64,000 nt of DNA from Bradyrhizobium sp. WSM471 (GCF_000244915.1 NZ_CM001442.1:3658001-3722000), one strand, 5' to 3'; positions 1-8,233 are shown, counted from the stretch's first letter. The notes: generated by a model not told the origin, from the sequence alone. Made by a program: numbers and translations.

Positions 1-425
1 AATATCTCGACCCGCTCAAGGAGGAGACGCCCGAGGGCTGGATCGTCACCGGCTATCCCTGGTACTCGATCAAGACGCCCGAGCACGACGCGTTCCTGAA
101 GGCCTATCGGGCCAAGTACAACGACTATCCGCGCCTCGGCTCGATCGTCGGCTACCAGACCATCAAGTCGGCTGCGGCGATCCTGGCGAAGGCCAATTCG
201 ACCGATCCGGAGAAGCTGATCACTGCGGCGGAAGGACTGTCGATGCCGTCGCCGCTGGGCGAGATCACCTTCCGCAAGATCGATCACCAGTCGACGCTCG
301 GTGCCTATGTCGGCAAGACCGCGCTGAAGGACGGCAAGGGCGTGATGGTGGACTCGTCTTACAAGAAGGGCGCGGACTATCTGCCAAGTGATGCCGAAGT
401 CGAGAAGCTGCGTCCGAAGGATTGA
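1..425 (+). CDS. Branched-chain amino acid-type ABC transporter binding protein (C-terminal part)
   Basis: The gene enters from the left edge in the frame beginning at base 3 and ends with TGA at 423-425, leaving about 140 residues. The visible part reads as lobe 2 of a type I periplasmic binding protein (Peripla_BP_6, LivJ/LivK family), with YPWYSIKTPEHDAFLKAY, then GYQTIKSAAAILAKA and a C-terminal SPLGEITFRKIDHQST segment, which is the usual end of these proteins. It lies 152 bp upstream of the fused permease and so supplies the solute receptor of that transporter. Many orthologues next to catabolic genes bind aromatic or other organic acids rather than amino acids, so the ligand is open. 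The N-terminus and signal peptide lie outside the window. Confidence 0.88.
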   Translation, partial: YLDPLKEETPEGWIVTGYPWYSIKTPEHDAFLKAYRAKYNDYPRLGSIVGYQTIKSAAAILAKANSTDPEKLITAAEGLSMPSPLGEITFRKIDHQSTLGAYVGKTALKDGKGVMVDSSYKKGADYLPSDAEVEKLRPKD

Positions 426-442
426 TGCAAAGAGAGACCGGG

Positions 443-543
443 GCCTCATGGTTCGAGACGCGCGGCGCAGCCGCGCTCCTCACCATGAGGGTCCCGGACC
501 TCATCCTGAGGAGGCGCGTAGCGCCGTCTCGAAGGATGAAGCC
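443..543. repeat. GC-rich intergenic palindromic repeat
   Basis: The gap between the binding protein and the permease holds two back-to-back imperfect palindromes. The first pairs CCTCATGG (444-451) with CCATGAGG (483-490). The second runs from CCTCATCCTGAGGAGGCGC through GTA to GCGCCGTCTCGAAGGATGAAG. The wording (CTCATCCTGAGGAG, CGTCTCGAAGGATGA) is that of a dispersed repeat family I associate with Bradyrhizobium and Rhodopseudomonas intergenic regions. It lies between two genes of one operon and could fold in the transcript, reducing read-through or protecting the upstream message. Family membership is from memory, not a search. Confidence 0.7.
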
Positions 544-577
544 CAATATTGAGAACTATGCTTAACCCGGACCGCCG

Positions 578-2467
578 ATGGCCTTTTACGTCGTACAGTT
601 TCTGACCGGTCTCGCGAGCGCAGCATCGCTGTTCCTGGTGGCGTCGGGCCTGTCGATCATCTTTGGCGTGACGCGGATCGTGAATTTCGCGCATGGTGCC
701 TTCTACATGATCGGCGCCTATATCGCCTTCACGCTGACGGAGCGCCTATCGGGGACGTTCGGCTTCTGGGGCGGGATCGTCATCGCAGCGCTTGCCGTGG
801 CGGTGATCGGCGTCATTGTCGAGATGGTGCTACTCCGGCGCATCTATCACGCGCCCGAGCTGTTCCAGCTGCTTGCGACCTTCGGCCTGACCTTGATGGT
901 CGAGGACCTGGTCGTCCTAATCTGGGGCCCAGACGATCTCGTCGGGCGCCGTGCACCCGGATTCAAGGGGGCGATCGACTTTTTCGGCCAAAACATCCCG
1001 AGCTATGATTTGTTCCTGATCGTGCTCAGCCCGGTCGTGCTCGGCATTCTCTGGCTCCTGTTCCAGCGCACGCGCTGGGGCGTGCTGGTGCGCGCAGCGA
1101 CGCAGGACCGCGACATGGTCGCAGCGCTCGGCGTCAATCAGAAATGGCTGTTCACGAGCGTGTTTGCGGTCGGCGTTTTCCTCGCCGCTCTCGGCGGTGC
1201 GCTCCAGATCCCGCGCGATGCCGTGCATCATGCGATGGATTTGCGCATCATCGTCGAGGTCTTCGTTGTCGTGGTGATCGGAGGCCTCGGCAGCATCATC
1301 GGTGCTTTCGTCGCAGCGGTGCTGGTCTCCGAGCTCAATGCCTTCGGCATCCTGATCTTTCCAAAAATCTCCATCATCCTGGTCTTCCTGGTGATGGCGG
1401 CGGTGCTGATCGTGCGGCCCTGGGGCCTGTTCGGCAGGCCCGAGGCGCCGGCGCGCAAGACACCGGGCCTCACCGTCAATCCCTGGCGGCCGCTGAACTC
1501 GAACGAGCGGGTTGCTGCGCTTGCAGCGCTTGTCATCGCGGCGACGCTGCCGCTGTTTGCCGGCAACTATGCGCTGACCGTCGGCTCGGAGATCGCGATC
1601 TCAGTGATCTTCGCCGTCAGCCTGCATTTCCTGATGTCGGTCGGCGGGCTTGCCTCCTTTGGTCACGCCGCCTATTTCGGCCTCGGCGCCTACGGCGTCG
1701 CTTTCCTCGCCAAGATGGCGGGACTGCCGATGATCGTCTGCCTCTTGCTCGGTCCGCTGCTCGGCTGCATGGGCGCTGCCGTGTTCGGCTTCTTCGCGGT
1801 ACAGCTCTCCGGCGTCTATTTCGCCATGCTGACGCTCGCCTTCGCGCAGATCGTCTGGTCGATCGCGTTCCAGTGGGTGAGCGTCACCGGCGGTGACAAC
1901 GGCATTCTGGGCGTCTGGCCCGCGAGCTGGGCCGCGAGCCCATCGCATTTCTATTGGCTGTCGCTCGGCGTTGCGGCGCTCGTGACGATCGCGTTGCGGG
2001 CGATGGTGTTCTCGCCGTTCGGCTATGCGCTAAGGGCGACGCGCGACTCGCTGCTACGCAGCGAAGCGGTCGGCATCAACGCCAAGCGCATCCAGTGGAC
2101 GGCCTTCGTGATCGCGGGCACGACCGCGGGCATCGGCGGTGCGCTGTTCGCCTACCTCAAGGGCAGCGTCTTCCCGGACAATCTCGGCATCTCGCTCTCG
2201 GTCGATGCGCTCGTCATGGTGCTGCTCGGCGGCGTCGAGACGGTCTCGGGCGCGGTGATCGGCGCCATCGTCTACAAGGCCTTGAACATCTGGCTGGTCA
2301 GCCAGACCGATCTGTCAAAACTCGTGCTAGGCGGCTTCATCGTTCTGATCGTCGTCGTCTTCCCCAAGGGCATCGTCGGCATGCTGGAGATGCTGGCGCA
2401 GCGCCGCAGGAAAGCATCGCCGCCGGGATCACCCTTGCTTGCCAAGCCGATCGAGTCCGCCGAATGA
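578..2467 (+). CDS. Fused LivH-LivM branched-chain amino acid-type ABC permease
   Basis: A 629-residue inner-membrane protein that joins the two permease subunits usually made separately. Residues 1 to about 290 are LivH-like: a hydrophobic N-terminus, then ASGLSIIFGVTRIVNFAHGA and GGLGSIIGAFVAAVLVSEL. A linker near PARKTPGLTVNPWRP follows. Residues from about 305 to 612 are LivM-like, with GGLASFGHAAYFGLGAYG, an internal VTGGDNGI segment and GGVETVSGAVIGAIVYKA. The fusion means the transporter needs only one membrane polypeptide plus LivG and LivF. The stop overlaps the livG start as ATGA, so translation is coupled. No frameshift is seen across the junction, so this is a true fusion. Confidence 0.93.
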   Translation: MAFYVVQFLTGLASAASLFLVASGLSIIFGVTRIVNFAHGAFYMIGAYIAFTLTERLSGTFGFWGGIVIAALAVAVIGVIVEMVLLRRIYHAPELFQLLATFGLTLMVEDLVVLIWGPDDLVGRRAPGFKGAIDFFGQNIPSYDLFLIVLSPVVLGILWLLFQRTRWGVLVRAATQDRDMVAALGVNQKWLFTSVFAVGVFLAALGGALQIPRDAVHHAMDLRIIVEVFVVVVIGGLGSIIGAFVAAVLVSELNAFGILIFPKISIILVFLVMAAVLIVRPWGLFGRPEAPARKTPGLTVNPWRPLNSNERVAALAALVIAATLPLFAGNYALTVGSEIAISVIFAVSLHFLMSVGGLASFGHAAYFGLGAYGVAFLAKMAGLPMIVCLLLGPLLGCMGAAVFGFFAVQLSGVYFAMLTLAFAQIVWSIAFQWVSVTGGDNGILGVWPASWAASPSHFYWLSLGVAALVTIALRAMVFSPFGYALRATRDSLLRSEAVGINAKRIQWTAFVIAGTTAGIGGALFAYLKGSVFPDNLGISLSVDALVMVLLGGVETVSGAVIGAIVYKALNIWLVSQTDLSKLVLGGFIVLIVVVFPKGIVGMLEMLAQRRRKASPPGSPLLAKPIESAE

Positions 2468-3255
2468 GCGTCGCCCCACCACTTCTCGCGGTCGAAGGAC
2501 TGACCAAATCCTATGGCGGCGTGCACGCCGTGCGCGGCGTCTCGTTCTCGTTGCGCGCCGGCGAAATCCTGGCGCTGATCGGGCCGAACGGTGCGGGCAA
2601 GAGCACCTGTTTCGACATGCTCAACGGACAGAACAAGCCTGATACCGGCCACGTCCGCCTGCTCGGCGAGGACACAACCGGCAGGAAGCCGCGCGAGATC
2701 TGGCGGATGGGCGTGGGCCGCACCTTCCAGATCACCGCGACCTTCGCGACCATGACGGTGCGGGAGAATGTGCAGGTCGCGCTGATCTCGCACGGCAAGC
2801 AATTGTACAATCTTTGGGGCTCGGCGCCGAACTTCGACCGCGGCGAAGCCGGGCGACTGCTCGAGCTGGTCGGCATGGGCGGTTACGCGGATCGCCCCTG
2901 TGGCGAGCTTGCCTATGGCGATCTCAAGCGGCTCGAGCTCGCCGTCGCGCTCGCCAACCAGCCAAAGCTGCTGCTGATGGACGAGCCGACCGCCGGCATG
3001 GCGCCGCGCGAGCGCGTCGATTTGATGCGGCTGACCGCGCAGATCGCCCGGGAAGAATCGATCGGCGTTCTCTTCACCGAGCACGACATGGACGTGGTGT
3101 TCGAGCACGCCGACCGCATCATTGTGCTCAACCGCGGCACGCTGATCGCCGAGGGCTCGCCGGCCGAGGTCCGCGGCAATCCGCAGGTGCAGGCGGTCTA
3201 TCTCGGCGAGGGCCTCCTTTACGATGCCGGTCATCGCGAGGGAGCATCGGTATGA
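2464..3255 (+). CDS. livG: Liv-type ABC transporter ATP-binding protein LivG
   Basis: A cytoplasmic ATPase of 263 residues energising the fused permease. Walker A is GPNGAGKST at residues 40-48. The Q-loop region is GRTFQITATFATMTVREN. The signature is the divergent AYGDLKRLEL, and Walker B is LLLMDEPTAG near residue 169, followed by the switch histidine in TEHDMDVVFEHADRI. Length and the C-terminal NPQVQAVYLGEG tail match LivG. The ATG at 2464 overlaps the permease stop and the TGA overlaps the livF start, both as ATGA. A longer open frame extends upstream inside the permease gene but has no family support. Confidence 0.95.
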   Translation: MSVAPPLLAVEGLTKSYGGVHAVRGVSFSLRAGEILALIGPNGAGKSTCFDMLNGQNKPDTGHVRLLGEDTTGRKPREIWRMGVGRTFQITATFATMTVRENVQVALISHGKQLYNLWGSAPNFDRGEAGRLLELVGMGGYADRPCGELAYGDLKRLELAVALANQPKLLLMDEPTAGMAPRERVDLMRLTAQIAREESIGVLFTEHDMDVVFEHADRIIVLNRGTLIAEGSPAEVRGNPQVQAVYLGEGLLYDAGHREGASV

Positions 3256-3956
3256 AGCTCACGGTGCAGGACCTCAATAGTCATTACGGGCCGGCCCATA
3301 TCCTGTTCGACATCGGCTTCGAGGTCGGCGAGGGGGAAGTCGTGGCATTGCTCGGCCGCAATGGCGCCGGCAAGTCGACGACGTTCCGCTCGATCGTCGG
3401 GCTCGTCGCGCAGCGCTCGGGGCGGATCATGTTCGAAGGCAAGGATGTCTCGGCGCGCCCGACACATGAGATCGTGCGGGATGGGCTTGGTTACGTGCCG
3501 GAGGAGCGGCGTATCTTCACCGACCTGACGGTGGAAGAGAATCTCGAGGTCGGCCGCCAGCCGAAGCGCCCGAACGCGCCGCACTGGACTCGCGACAAGC
3601 TGTTTTCGCTGTTCCCCAACCTCGGCGAGATGAAAAATCGCCCGGGCGGCCGCATGAGCGGCGGCGAGCAGCAGATGCTCACCATCGCCCGCACGCTGAT
3701 GGGCAATCCGTCGCTGGTGCTGCTGGACGAGCCTTCGGAGGGTCTGTCGCCGAAGATCGTGGAGCAGATGGTCGAGGCCATCCTGACCATGAAGAAGGAG
3801 GGCGTCAGCATCGTGGTCTCCGAGCAGAATCTGCATTTTGCGCGGCTGATCTCCGATCGCGCCTATATCATCGAGCGCGGCCGCATCTGTTTCGGCGGCA
3901 CCATGGCCGAGCTCGACGCGCGTCCGGATATCCGCGACGCGCATCTGTCGTTGTGA
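3252..3956 (+). CDS. livF: Liv-type ABC transporter ATP-binding protein LivF
   Basis: Second ATPase of the transporter, 234 residues. Walker A is GRNGAGKST at residues 35-43. The family-typical GYVPEERRIFTDLTVEEN follows, the signature is MSGGEQQM near residue 135, and Walker B is LVLLDEPSEG near 155. The start overlaps the livG stop by four bases, and its own TGA overlaps the GTG proposed for the MarR gene, so four genes are chained by minimal overlaps. LivF and LivG form the heterodimeric nucleotide-binding pair. Confidence 0.95.
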   Translation: MKLTVQDLNSHYGPAHILFDIGFEVGEGEVVALLGRNGAGKSTTFRSIVGLVAQRSGRIMFEGKDVSARPTHEIVRDGLGYVPEERRIFTDLTVEENLEVGRQPKRPNAPHWTRDKLFSLFPNLGEMKNRPGGRMSGGEQQMLTIARTLMGNPSLVLLDEPSEGLSPKIVEQMVEAILTMKKEGVSIVVSEQNLHFARLISDRAYIIERGRICFGGTMAELDARPDIRDAHLSL

Positions 3957-4438
3957 AGGCAAAGGGCAAGGGCATCGAGCGGATGGCGAGAAGCGTCGCG
4001 GCGAAGAAGAGCGTCAAACCGGCAAAGCCGCCTTACGTGCTCGACGAGCAGGTTGGCTTTATCCTTCGCCAGGTCTGGCAGCGCCACAGCGCGATCTTCT
4101 CTCGCGAGATCGGCACCAATATTACGCCGACGCAATGGGCGGCACTGTCGAAGCTCGCCGAGGCCGGGCCATGCTCGCAGAACCAGCTCGGGCGCCTAAC
4201 GGCGATGGATGTGGCGACCATCAAGGGCGTGATCGATCGTTTGACGGCGCGCGGCCTCACCGAGACCAGCCAGGATCCCGAGGACGGACGGCGGCTTCTG
4301 GTGAGCCTGACGCGCGCGGGGCAGCAGCTGGCGGAAAAGGTCGCGCCGAATGCGCTCTCGATCACGCGGGAGACGCTGGCGCCGCTCGAGCCAAAGGAAC
4401 GCGAGATGCTGATGGCGCTGTTGAACAAGCTGCGGTGA
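3953..4438 (+). CDS. MarR-family transcriptional regulator
   Basis: A 161-residue winged-helix repressor if started at the GTG overlapping the livF stop. An in-frame ATG at 3983 would give 151 residues and removes a Lys-rich leader. The HTH region is visible as TPTQWAALSKLAEAG, QNQLGRLTAMDVATIKGVIDRL and the wing DPEDGRRLLVSLTRAG. MarR proteins usually sense small, often aromatic, ligands. Being the last gene of the liv operon suggests that it controls this transporter or a linked catabolic gene such as the amidohydrolase at 5674-6870. I could not identify its operator. Confidence 0.87.
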   Translation: MKAKGKGIERMARSVAAKKSVKPAKPPYVLDEQVGFILRQVWQRHSAIFSREIGTNITPTQWAALSKLAEAGPCSQNQLGRLTAMDVATIKGVIDRLTARGLTETSQDPEDGRRLLVSLTRAGQQLAEKVAPNALSITRETLAPLEPKEREMLMALLNKLR

Positions 4439-4480
4439 GGCGCGACTAACCTCGGTGAAGGTCTTGTCGAGGTTTTCGGT

Positions 4481-4870
4481 ATGAGAGCGGCGACCCGGTT
4501 TGCGATGGCTCTGAGTATGAGTGCGGTGCTGGCGGGCGAGTGTGCTCCCGCTCTGGCGGCGCAAGCCTACGAGGGGTTCTGGGCGTCAACCAAAAAGGAT
4601 TGCCGCGACCAGGACAGCGCCAACCGCATGAGCATCGAGGGCGGCAACCGCCTCTATTGGTACGAGACCCGGTGCCGCGCCAGTGAGATCACTCCCGACG
4701 GGAAGCTCAGCTGGAAAATGAAGCTCGCCTGCGAAGGTGAGGGCGAGAAGTATCGCTCCAGTCCCCGTGTTTCCATTGCCGCTGATGGCAAGCTGGTGAT
4801 GGACAACAGTCCGGTCGGGCAAGGCAAGCGTCAGACCTACGTGCGTTGTGAAATCGCAAAACCGCGGTGA
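4481..4870 (+). CDS. Small secreted hypothetical protein with several cysteines
   Basis: A 129-residue protein with a clear Sec signal peptide: basic MRAATR, hydrophobic FAMALSMSAVLAG, and likely cleavage after ALA near residue 27. The mature part is about 100 residues and contains four cysteines (KKDCRDQ, TRCRAS, LACEGE, YVRCEI), which suggests two disulfides in the periplasm. A GFWASTKKDC opening resembles many small rhizobial secreted proteins of unknown role. It is transcribed alone and converges on the next gene with only 5 bp between stops. No function can be assigned. Confidence 0.72.
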   Translation: MRAATRFAMALSMSAVLAGECAPALAAQAYEGFWASTKKDCRDQDSANRMSIEGGNRLYWYETRCRASEITPDGKLSWKMKLACEGEGEKYRSSPRVSIAADGKLVMDNSPVGQGKRQTYVRCEIAKPR

Positions 4871-4875
4871 TGCCC

Positions 4876-5565
4876 TTACGTCTTCCCCGGCCATTTGGCG
4901 CGATAGCGGATTTCGCTCCCGTCGGCGAGCCGTCGCCACGTTCCGAACTCCGGCGTATGCGGAGCCCATGCCGTCAGTCCGATCGGGTACACTCGGCTGG
5001 GCTGTCCCTGGATGTTGACGGCGAGCTGGCGGTGCGAGGTTCGGAACGCCAGTTCGACTTCGCCTGCGATAACGGGCTGATCGCCGTCACGATGGAAGCC
5101 GGCCGAGTTCAATTCGCCCGGCATGGTGTTGAGGTCGGTCTGCAATTCGATAGTGATGTCTTGCGGTGATTTCGGCACCGCTGCGCCGGCCGGAAGGCGA
5201 ACCTCGAACACGAGCTGGGGAGTGGCGCCGTTCCGGTTGAGCCAGGGCGTGGCCGTCATGTACGCGACGCCCATGTAAGTGGCCGCAGCGGCAACGCAGA
5301 GCAGGACGACAACGCCGAGCGACTTCAGGCTGTTGCGCGCGAGACCGCTATTGCTTGCATCCGCGCCGGAACGTGTCACCAGCCAGCTGGCAAGCACCAC
5401 GCCAGCGATCGCTCCGATAGGAGAGTAGACGAAAAGTGCCGATAGACCAGACGTGATCGGGTCCGCCCGGTTGCCGAGATCGAGCACTGAAAACAGCACA
5501 AAGGTCGCGACATAACCTCCGACCGCACCGGCAACGCCGGCAGCAATCCGCGACGAATTCTTCAT
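4876..5565 (-). CDS. Hypothetical membrane protein
   Basis: About 229 residues from the ATG at 5565, which has a GAGG eight bases upstream. An alternative start at 5586 adds seven residues. Three hydrophobic helices lie in the first half (AAGVAGAVGGYVATFVLFSVL, ALFVYSPIGAIAGVVLASWLV split here by a proline, and SLGVVVLLCVAAAATYMGVAYM). A soluble C-terminal domain of about 130 residues follows, with FEVRLPAGAAVPKSPQDI, ELQTDLNTMPGEL and a closing AKWPGKT. Topology suggests a periplasmic domain anchored at its N-terminus. I do not recognise the family; similar proteins are annotated as hypothetical in Bradyrhizobium. Confidence 0.7.
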   Translation of the reverse strand: MKNSSRIAAGVAGAVGGYVATFVLFSVLDLGNRADPITSGLSALFVYSPIGAIAGVVLASWLVTRSGADASNSGLARNSLKSLGVVVLLCVAAAATYMGVAYMTATPWLNRNGATPQLVFEVRLPAGAAVPKSPQDITIELQTDLNTMPGELNSAGFHRDGDQPVIAGEVELAFRTSHRQLAVNIQGQPSRVYPIGLTAWAPHTPEFGTWRRLADGSEIRYRAKWPGKT

Positions 5566-5673
5566 GTCTGCCTCGACGCCCAGCAATGAACTGCCTGCGT
5601 TAGACGCAGCAGGCTGGCGACTTGTTCAATGCTTTCCGGGGCCCGCGCGGAGCGGCGAGCCGCTCCGGCTGCG

Positions 5674-6870
5674 TCACTTCGCCACCACCTCCGGCACCCT
5701 GCCGGCCGGCGGGGTGTTGCGGCTGCGCTGGGTGCGCACAATGCCGTCGATGATGGTCATGCCGATGCCGGGGAGGTCGCCGAGCTGGACGCTGTCCAAA
5801 ATGTTCTTGCCGGCCGAGTGCTGCGCCTTGTCCATGATGACGAAGTCGGCGGAACGACCGACTTCGATCAGGCCGCAATCCAGTTCGCGCATCCGCGCCG
5901 TGTTGCCGGTAGCAAGGCAAAACGCGACCTCGGCCGGCAGGTCGCCAAGCGAGGACAGCATCGAGACCATGCGGAGAATGCCGAGCGGCTGCACGCCGGA
6001 GCCGGCCGGTGCGTCGGTGCCGAGGATGACGCGATGGAGATCGCCCATCTCGCGCGCGATGCGCAACGTGAACAGCGCCGAGCGCTCATTGCCGTTGTGC
6101 ACGAGTTCGAGGCCGCGCTTGCAGCCCTCGCAGATACAGCGGATCTGGTCGTCGGGAAGCGCGGTGTGGCCGCCATTGATGTGGCCAACCACGTCGGTGT
6201 CGGCCTCCAGTACCACGTCCTTGTCGATCAGGCCGGAGCCGGGGATCGAAGGACCGCCGGTGTGGATCGTGCTCTGGATGCCGTATTTGCGAGCCCAGCC
6301 GACCATTTTTCGCGCGGTGGGGCCGTCCTTGACGTCGCCCAGGCCCACTTCGCCGAGCAGCTTGACGCCGGCGGCGGCCAACTCCTTGAAGTCCTCCTCG
6401 ACCATCTCGCATTCGATCACAGGCGCGCCGGCGTGAACCTTCACGCCGCCGGGCCGCAGATTCCAGAATGCGCGCTGTGCGAAGATCGCCATCGCCTTCA
6501 ACCCGACGACGTCGCGCGGGCGGCCGGGCATATGCACCTCGCCGGCGGAAATCATCGTGGTGACGCCGCCATGCAAATTGCTGTCGATCCAGCCGATCTG
6601 GTTCTGGCGAGGCGTCCAGTCGCCCGCAACAGGGTGGACATGGCTGTCGATCAGGCCGGGCGCCACCGTGGTGCCGTTGGCCTCGACGATGGTGGTCGCG
6701 CCTTCGGTGTTGAGGTCCTTGAAGCGGCCGATTGCGGTGATCTTGCCGTTCTCGGCGACGATGGTGTCACCATCCAGGATCGGCTTTTCCAGCGCGCCGG
6801 ACAGGATCAGGCCGATATTGCGGATCACGAGCTTCGAGGGTCCGGTGGCCTGGGGTGCGTCATGCGCCAT
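5674..6870 (-). CDS. Enamidase-like amidohydrolase
   Basis: A metal-dependent amidohydrolase of 398 residues closely resembling enamidase (Ena, EC 3.5.2.18), the enzyme that hydrolyses 1,4,5,6-tetrahydro-6-oxonicotinate to 2-formylglutarate in clostridial nicotinate fermentation. Shared landmarks are DSHVHP (metal histidines 77 and 79), HGGVTTMISAG, GRPRD, GVKVHAGAPV, GEVGLG, HTGGPSIPGSG, HINGG, GTDAPAGSG and the terminal RSRNTPPA. The ligand set HxH, Glu, His, His, Asp is complete. The ATG at 6870 has AGGAC upstream and is preferred to a TTG at 6897. No other nicotinate gene is visible nearby, so the true substrate may be another cyclic amide. Confidence 0.8.
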   Translation of the reverse strand: MAHDAPQATGPSKLVIRNIGLILSGALEKPILDGDTIVAENGKITAIGRFKDLNTEGATTIVEANGTTVAPGLIDSHVHPVAGDWTPRQNQIGWIDSNLHGGVTTMISAGEVHMPGRPRDVVGLKAMAIFAQRAFWNLRPGGVKVHAGAPVIECEMVEEDFKELAAAGVKLLGEVGLGDVKDGPTARKMVGWARKYGIQSTIHTGGPSIPGSGLIDKDVVLEADTDVVGHINGGHTALPDDQIRCICEGCKRGLELVHNGNERSALFTLRIAREMGDLHRVILGTDAPAGSGVQPLGILRMVSMLSSLGDLPAEVAFCLATGNTARMRELDCGLIEVGRSADFVIMDKAQHSAGKNILDSVQLGDLPGIGMTIIDGIVRTQRSRNTPPAGRVPEVVAK

Positions 6871-6950
6871 GGAATGGGTCCTTGTCCTTAACTGCAACGC
6901 TTCCGATCTTGGGCAGCCTTGACCGCGGGATCAAGCCGGATTATTCATTA

Positions 6951-6973
6951 GTATACAAATGATCGTGTACAAA
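6951..6973. promoter_or_regulatory. Tandem GTRTACAAA operator-like repeat
   Basis: Two direct copies, GTATACAAA (6951-6959) and GTGTACAAA (6965-6973), begin 14 bp apart in the divergent region between the enamidase-like gene and the ferredoxin reductase gene. Each core (GTATAC, GTGTAC) is palindromic or nearly so, as in FCD-type GntR operators. The half-site also occurs in the palindrome before the TetR gene at 14661. Confidence 0.45.
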
Positions 6974-7026
6974 CGACGCATAGCTGCCGCCTTGAAAACC
7001 GCCACGACGCGCAACGGAAGGGTGAG

Positions 7027-7800
7027 ATGAGCAATTTCAATCAGGAAGCCGTTTTGAGCGTCCATCACTGGACCGACACGCTGTTCTCCTTCAAGACCAC
7101 CCGCAGCCCGACCTTCCGCTTTCGCAACGGCGAATTCACCATGATCGGCCTCAAGGTCGGCGAGAAGCCGCTGCTGCGGGCCTACAGCGTCGCCAGCGCC
7201 AATTACGAGGACACGCTGGAGTTCTTCTCGATCAAGGTGCCGGACGGCCCTCTCACCTCACGGCTCCAGCATCTCAAGGAAGGCGACGAGATCATCGTCA
7301 GCCGCAAGGCCACCGGCACGCTGGTGATCGACAATCTGGAGGACGGCCGCAACCTCTACCTCATCGGCACCGGTACGGGCCTTGCGCCGTTCCTGAGCGT
7401 GATCAAGGACCCCGAAACCTACGAGCGGTTCGAAAAGGTGGTGTTGCTGCACGGTTGCAGGCACGTGAAGGAGCTCGCCTATGGCGAGATGATCACCGAG
7501 ACGCTGCCGAAGGACGAGCTGATCGGCGAGTACATCCGCAACCAGTTGATCTACTATCCGACCGTGACGCGCGATCCCTTCCGCAATCGCGGCCGCATCA
7601 CCGACCTCATCACCTCGGGCAAGCTGTTTTCCGATATCGGCCTGCCGGCCCTGGAAGCCGCCCACGACCGCGTCATGATCTGCGGCAGCCCGGCGCTGGT
7701 GGCGGATACCCGCGTGCTCCTTGGCGAGCGGGGGCTGATCGAGGGCAATCACGGCGAGCCGGCCCAATTCGTGGTCGAAAAGGCCTTCGCCGAACGCTAG
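7027..7800 (+). CDS. fpr: Ferredoxin-NADP+ reductase
   Basis: A 257-residue cytosolic flavoprotein that moves electrons between NADPH and ferredoxin or flavodoxin. The FAD-binding RAYS motif is at residues 51-54 and the NADP-binding GTGTGLAPF at 114-122. The C-terminus carries MICGSPALV, then GEPAQFVVEKAFAER, ending close to the FAD as in bacterial-type (subclass I/II) Fpr. Length matches the family. GAAGGGTGAG lies just before the ATG. It stands alone, divergent from the enamidase-like gene. A P450 follows within 600 bp, for which Fpr-type reductases can supply electrons through a ferredoxin, but no ferredoxin gene is present here. Confidence 0.95.
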   Translation: MSNFNQEAVLSVHHWTDTLFSFKTTRSPTFRFRNGEFTMIGLKVGEKPLLRAYSVASANYEDTLEFFSIKVPDGPLTSRLQHLKEGDEIIVSRKATGTLVIDNLEDGRNLYLIGTGTGLAPFLSVIKDPETYERFEKVVLLHGCRHVKELAYGEMITETLPKDELIGEYIRNQLIYYPTVTRDPFRNRGRITDLITSGKLFSDIGLPALEAAHDRVMICGSPALVADTRVLLGERGLIEGNHGEPAQFVVEKAFAER

Positions 7801-7906
7801 GCCCGGAATTTTCGCGCAATAAGACCGTATTTTCGCCGCCGGACGCCCGTTGCGGCGCCGATTCGGCGCGCGATACACTGCGGGAACGAATCAGCGGAGT
7901 TCCCAC

Positions 7907-8233
7907 ATGGTTGCGGACAGCGACAGCAACATCGCCTGGCACCGGGTTCAGTTGAAGAAGAACCGCGCCGAGCTGAAGGCGCTCGAGACCGCGCGCTTCA
8001 CAATGGGCGAGATCGCGTCTTCGAAGCGGAACGGCCAAACCCAGAAGGCGGTCGGGGAACTCAAGCGCAAGATCGCGCAATCCGAGCGCGCCATTGCCGA
8101 TCACGACAAGCGCACGCGCCGGCCGCTCACCACCGACCTGCAAAGCCTCAGCAAAGGCAGCTGGAGCAATTGGGACGCCTACACCAACCAGCAGCAGCGC
8201 AAGATCGGCCCGCGTTCGCCCGGGCGGGGGTAG
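7907..8233 (+). CDS. Small basic hypothetical protein, probable coiled coil
   Basis: A 108-residue, Lys/Arg-rich protein beginning at an ATG with GGAG eight bases upstream; a TTG 57 bases earlier is less likely. The central region (VQLKKNRAELKALETARF, then VGELKRKIAQSERAIADHD) has heptad-like spacing of Leu, Ile and Ala and should form an amphipathic helix or coiled coil. The C-terminus (SWDAYTNQQQ-like, GPRSPGRG) is polar and probably disordered. No signal peptide or membrane segment. Function is unknown; it may bind nucleic acid or act as a structural adaptor, but that is a guess from composition. Confidence 0.62.
   Translation: MVADSDSNIAWHRVQLKKNRAELKALETARFTMGEIASSKRNGQTQKAVGELKRKIAQSERAIADHDKRTRRPLTTDLQSLSKGSWSNWDAYTNQQQRKIGPRSPGRG

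Noticed and set aside
5629..6891. A 420-codon plus-strand frame
   Set aside because: Antisense of the enamidase-like gene, which has a full metal-ligand set.
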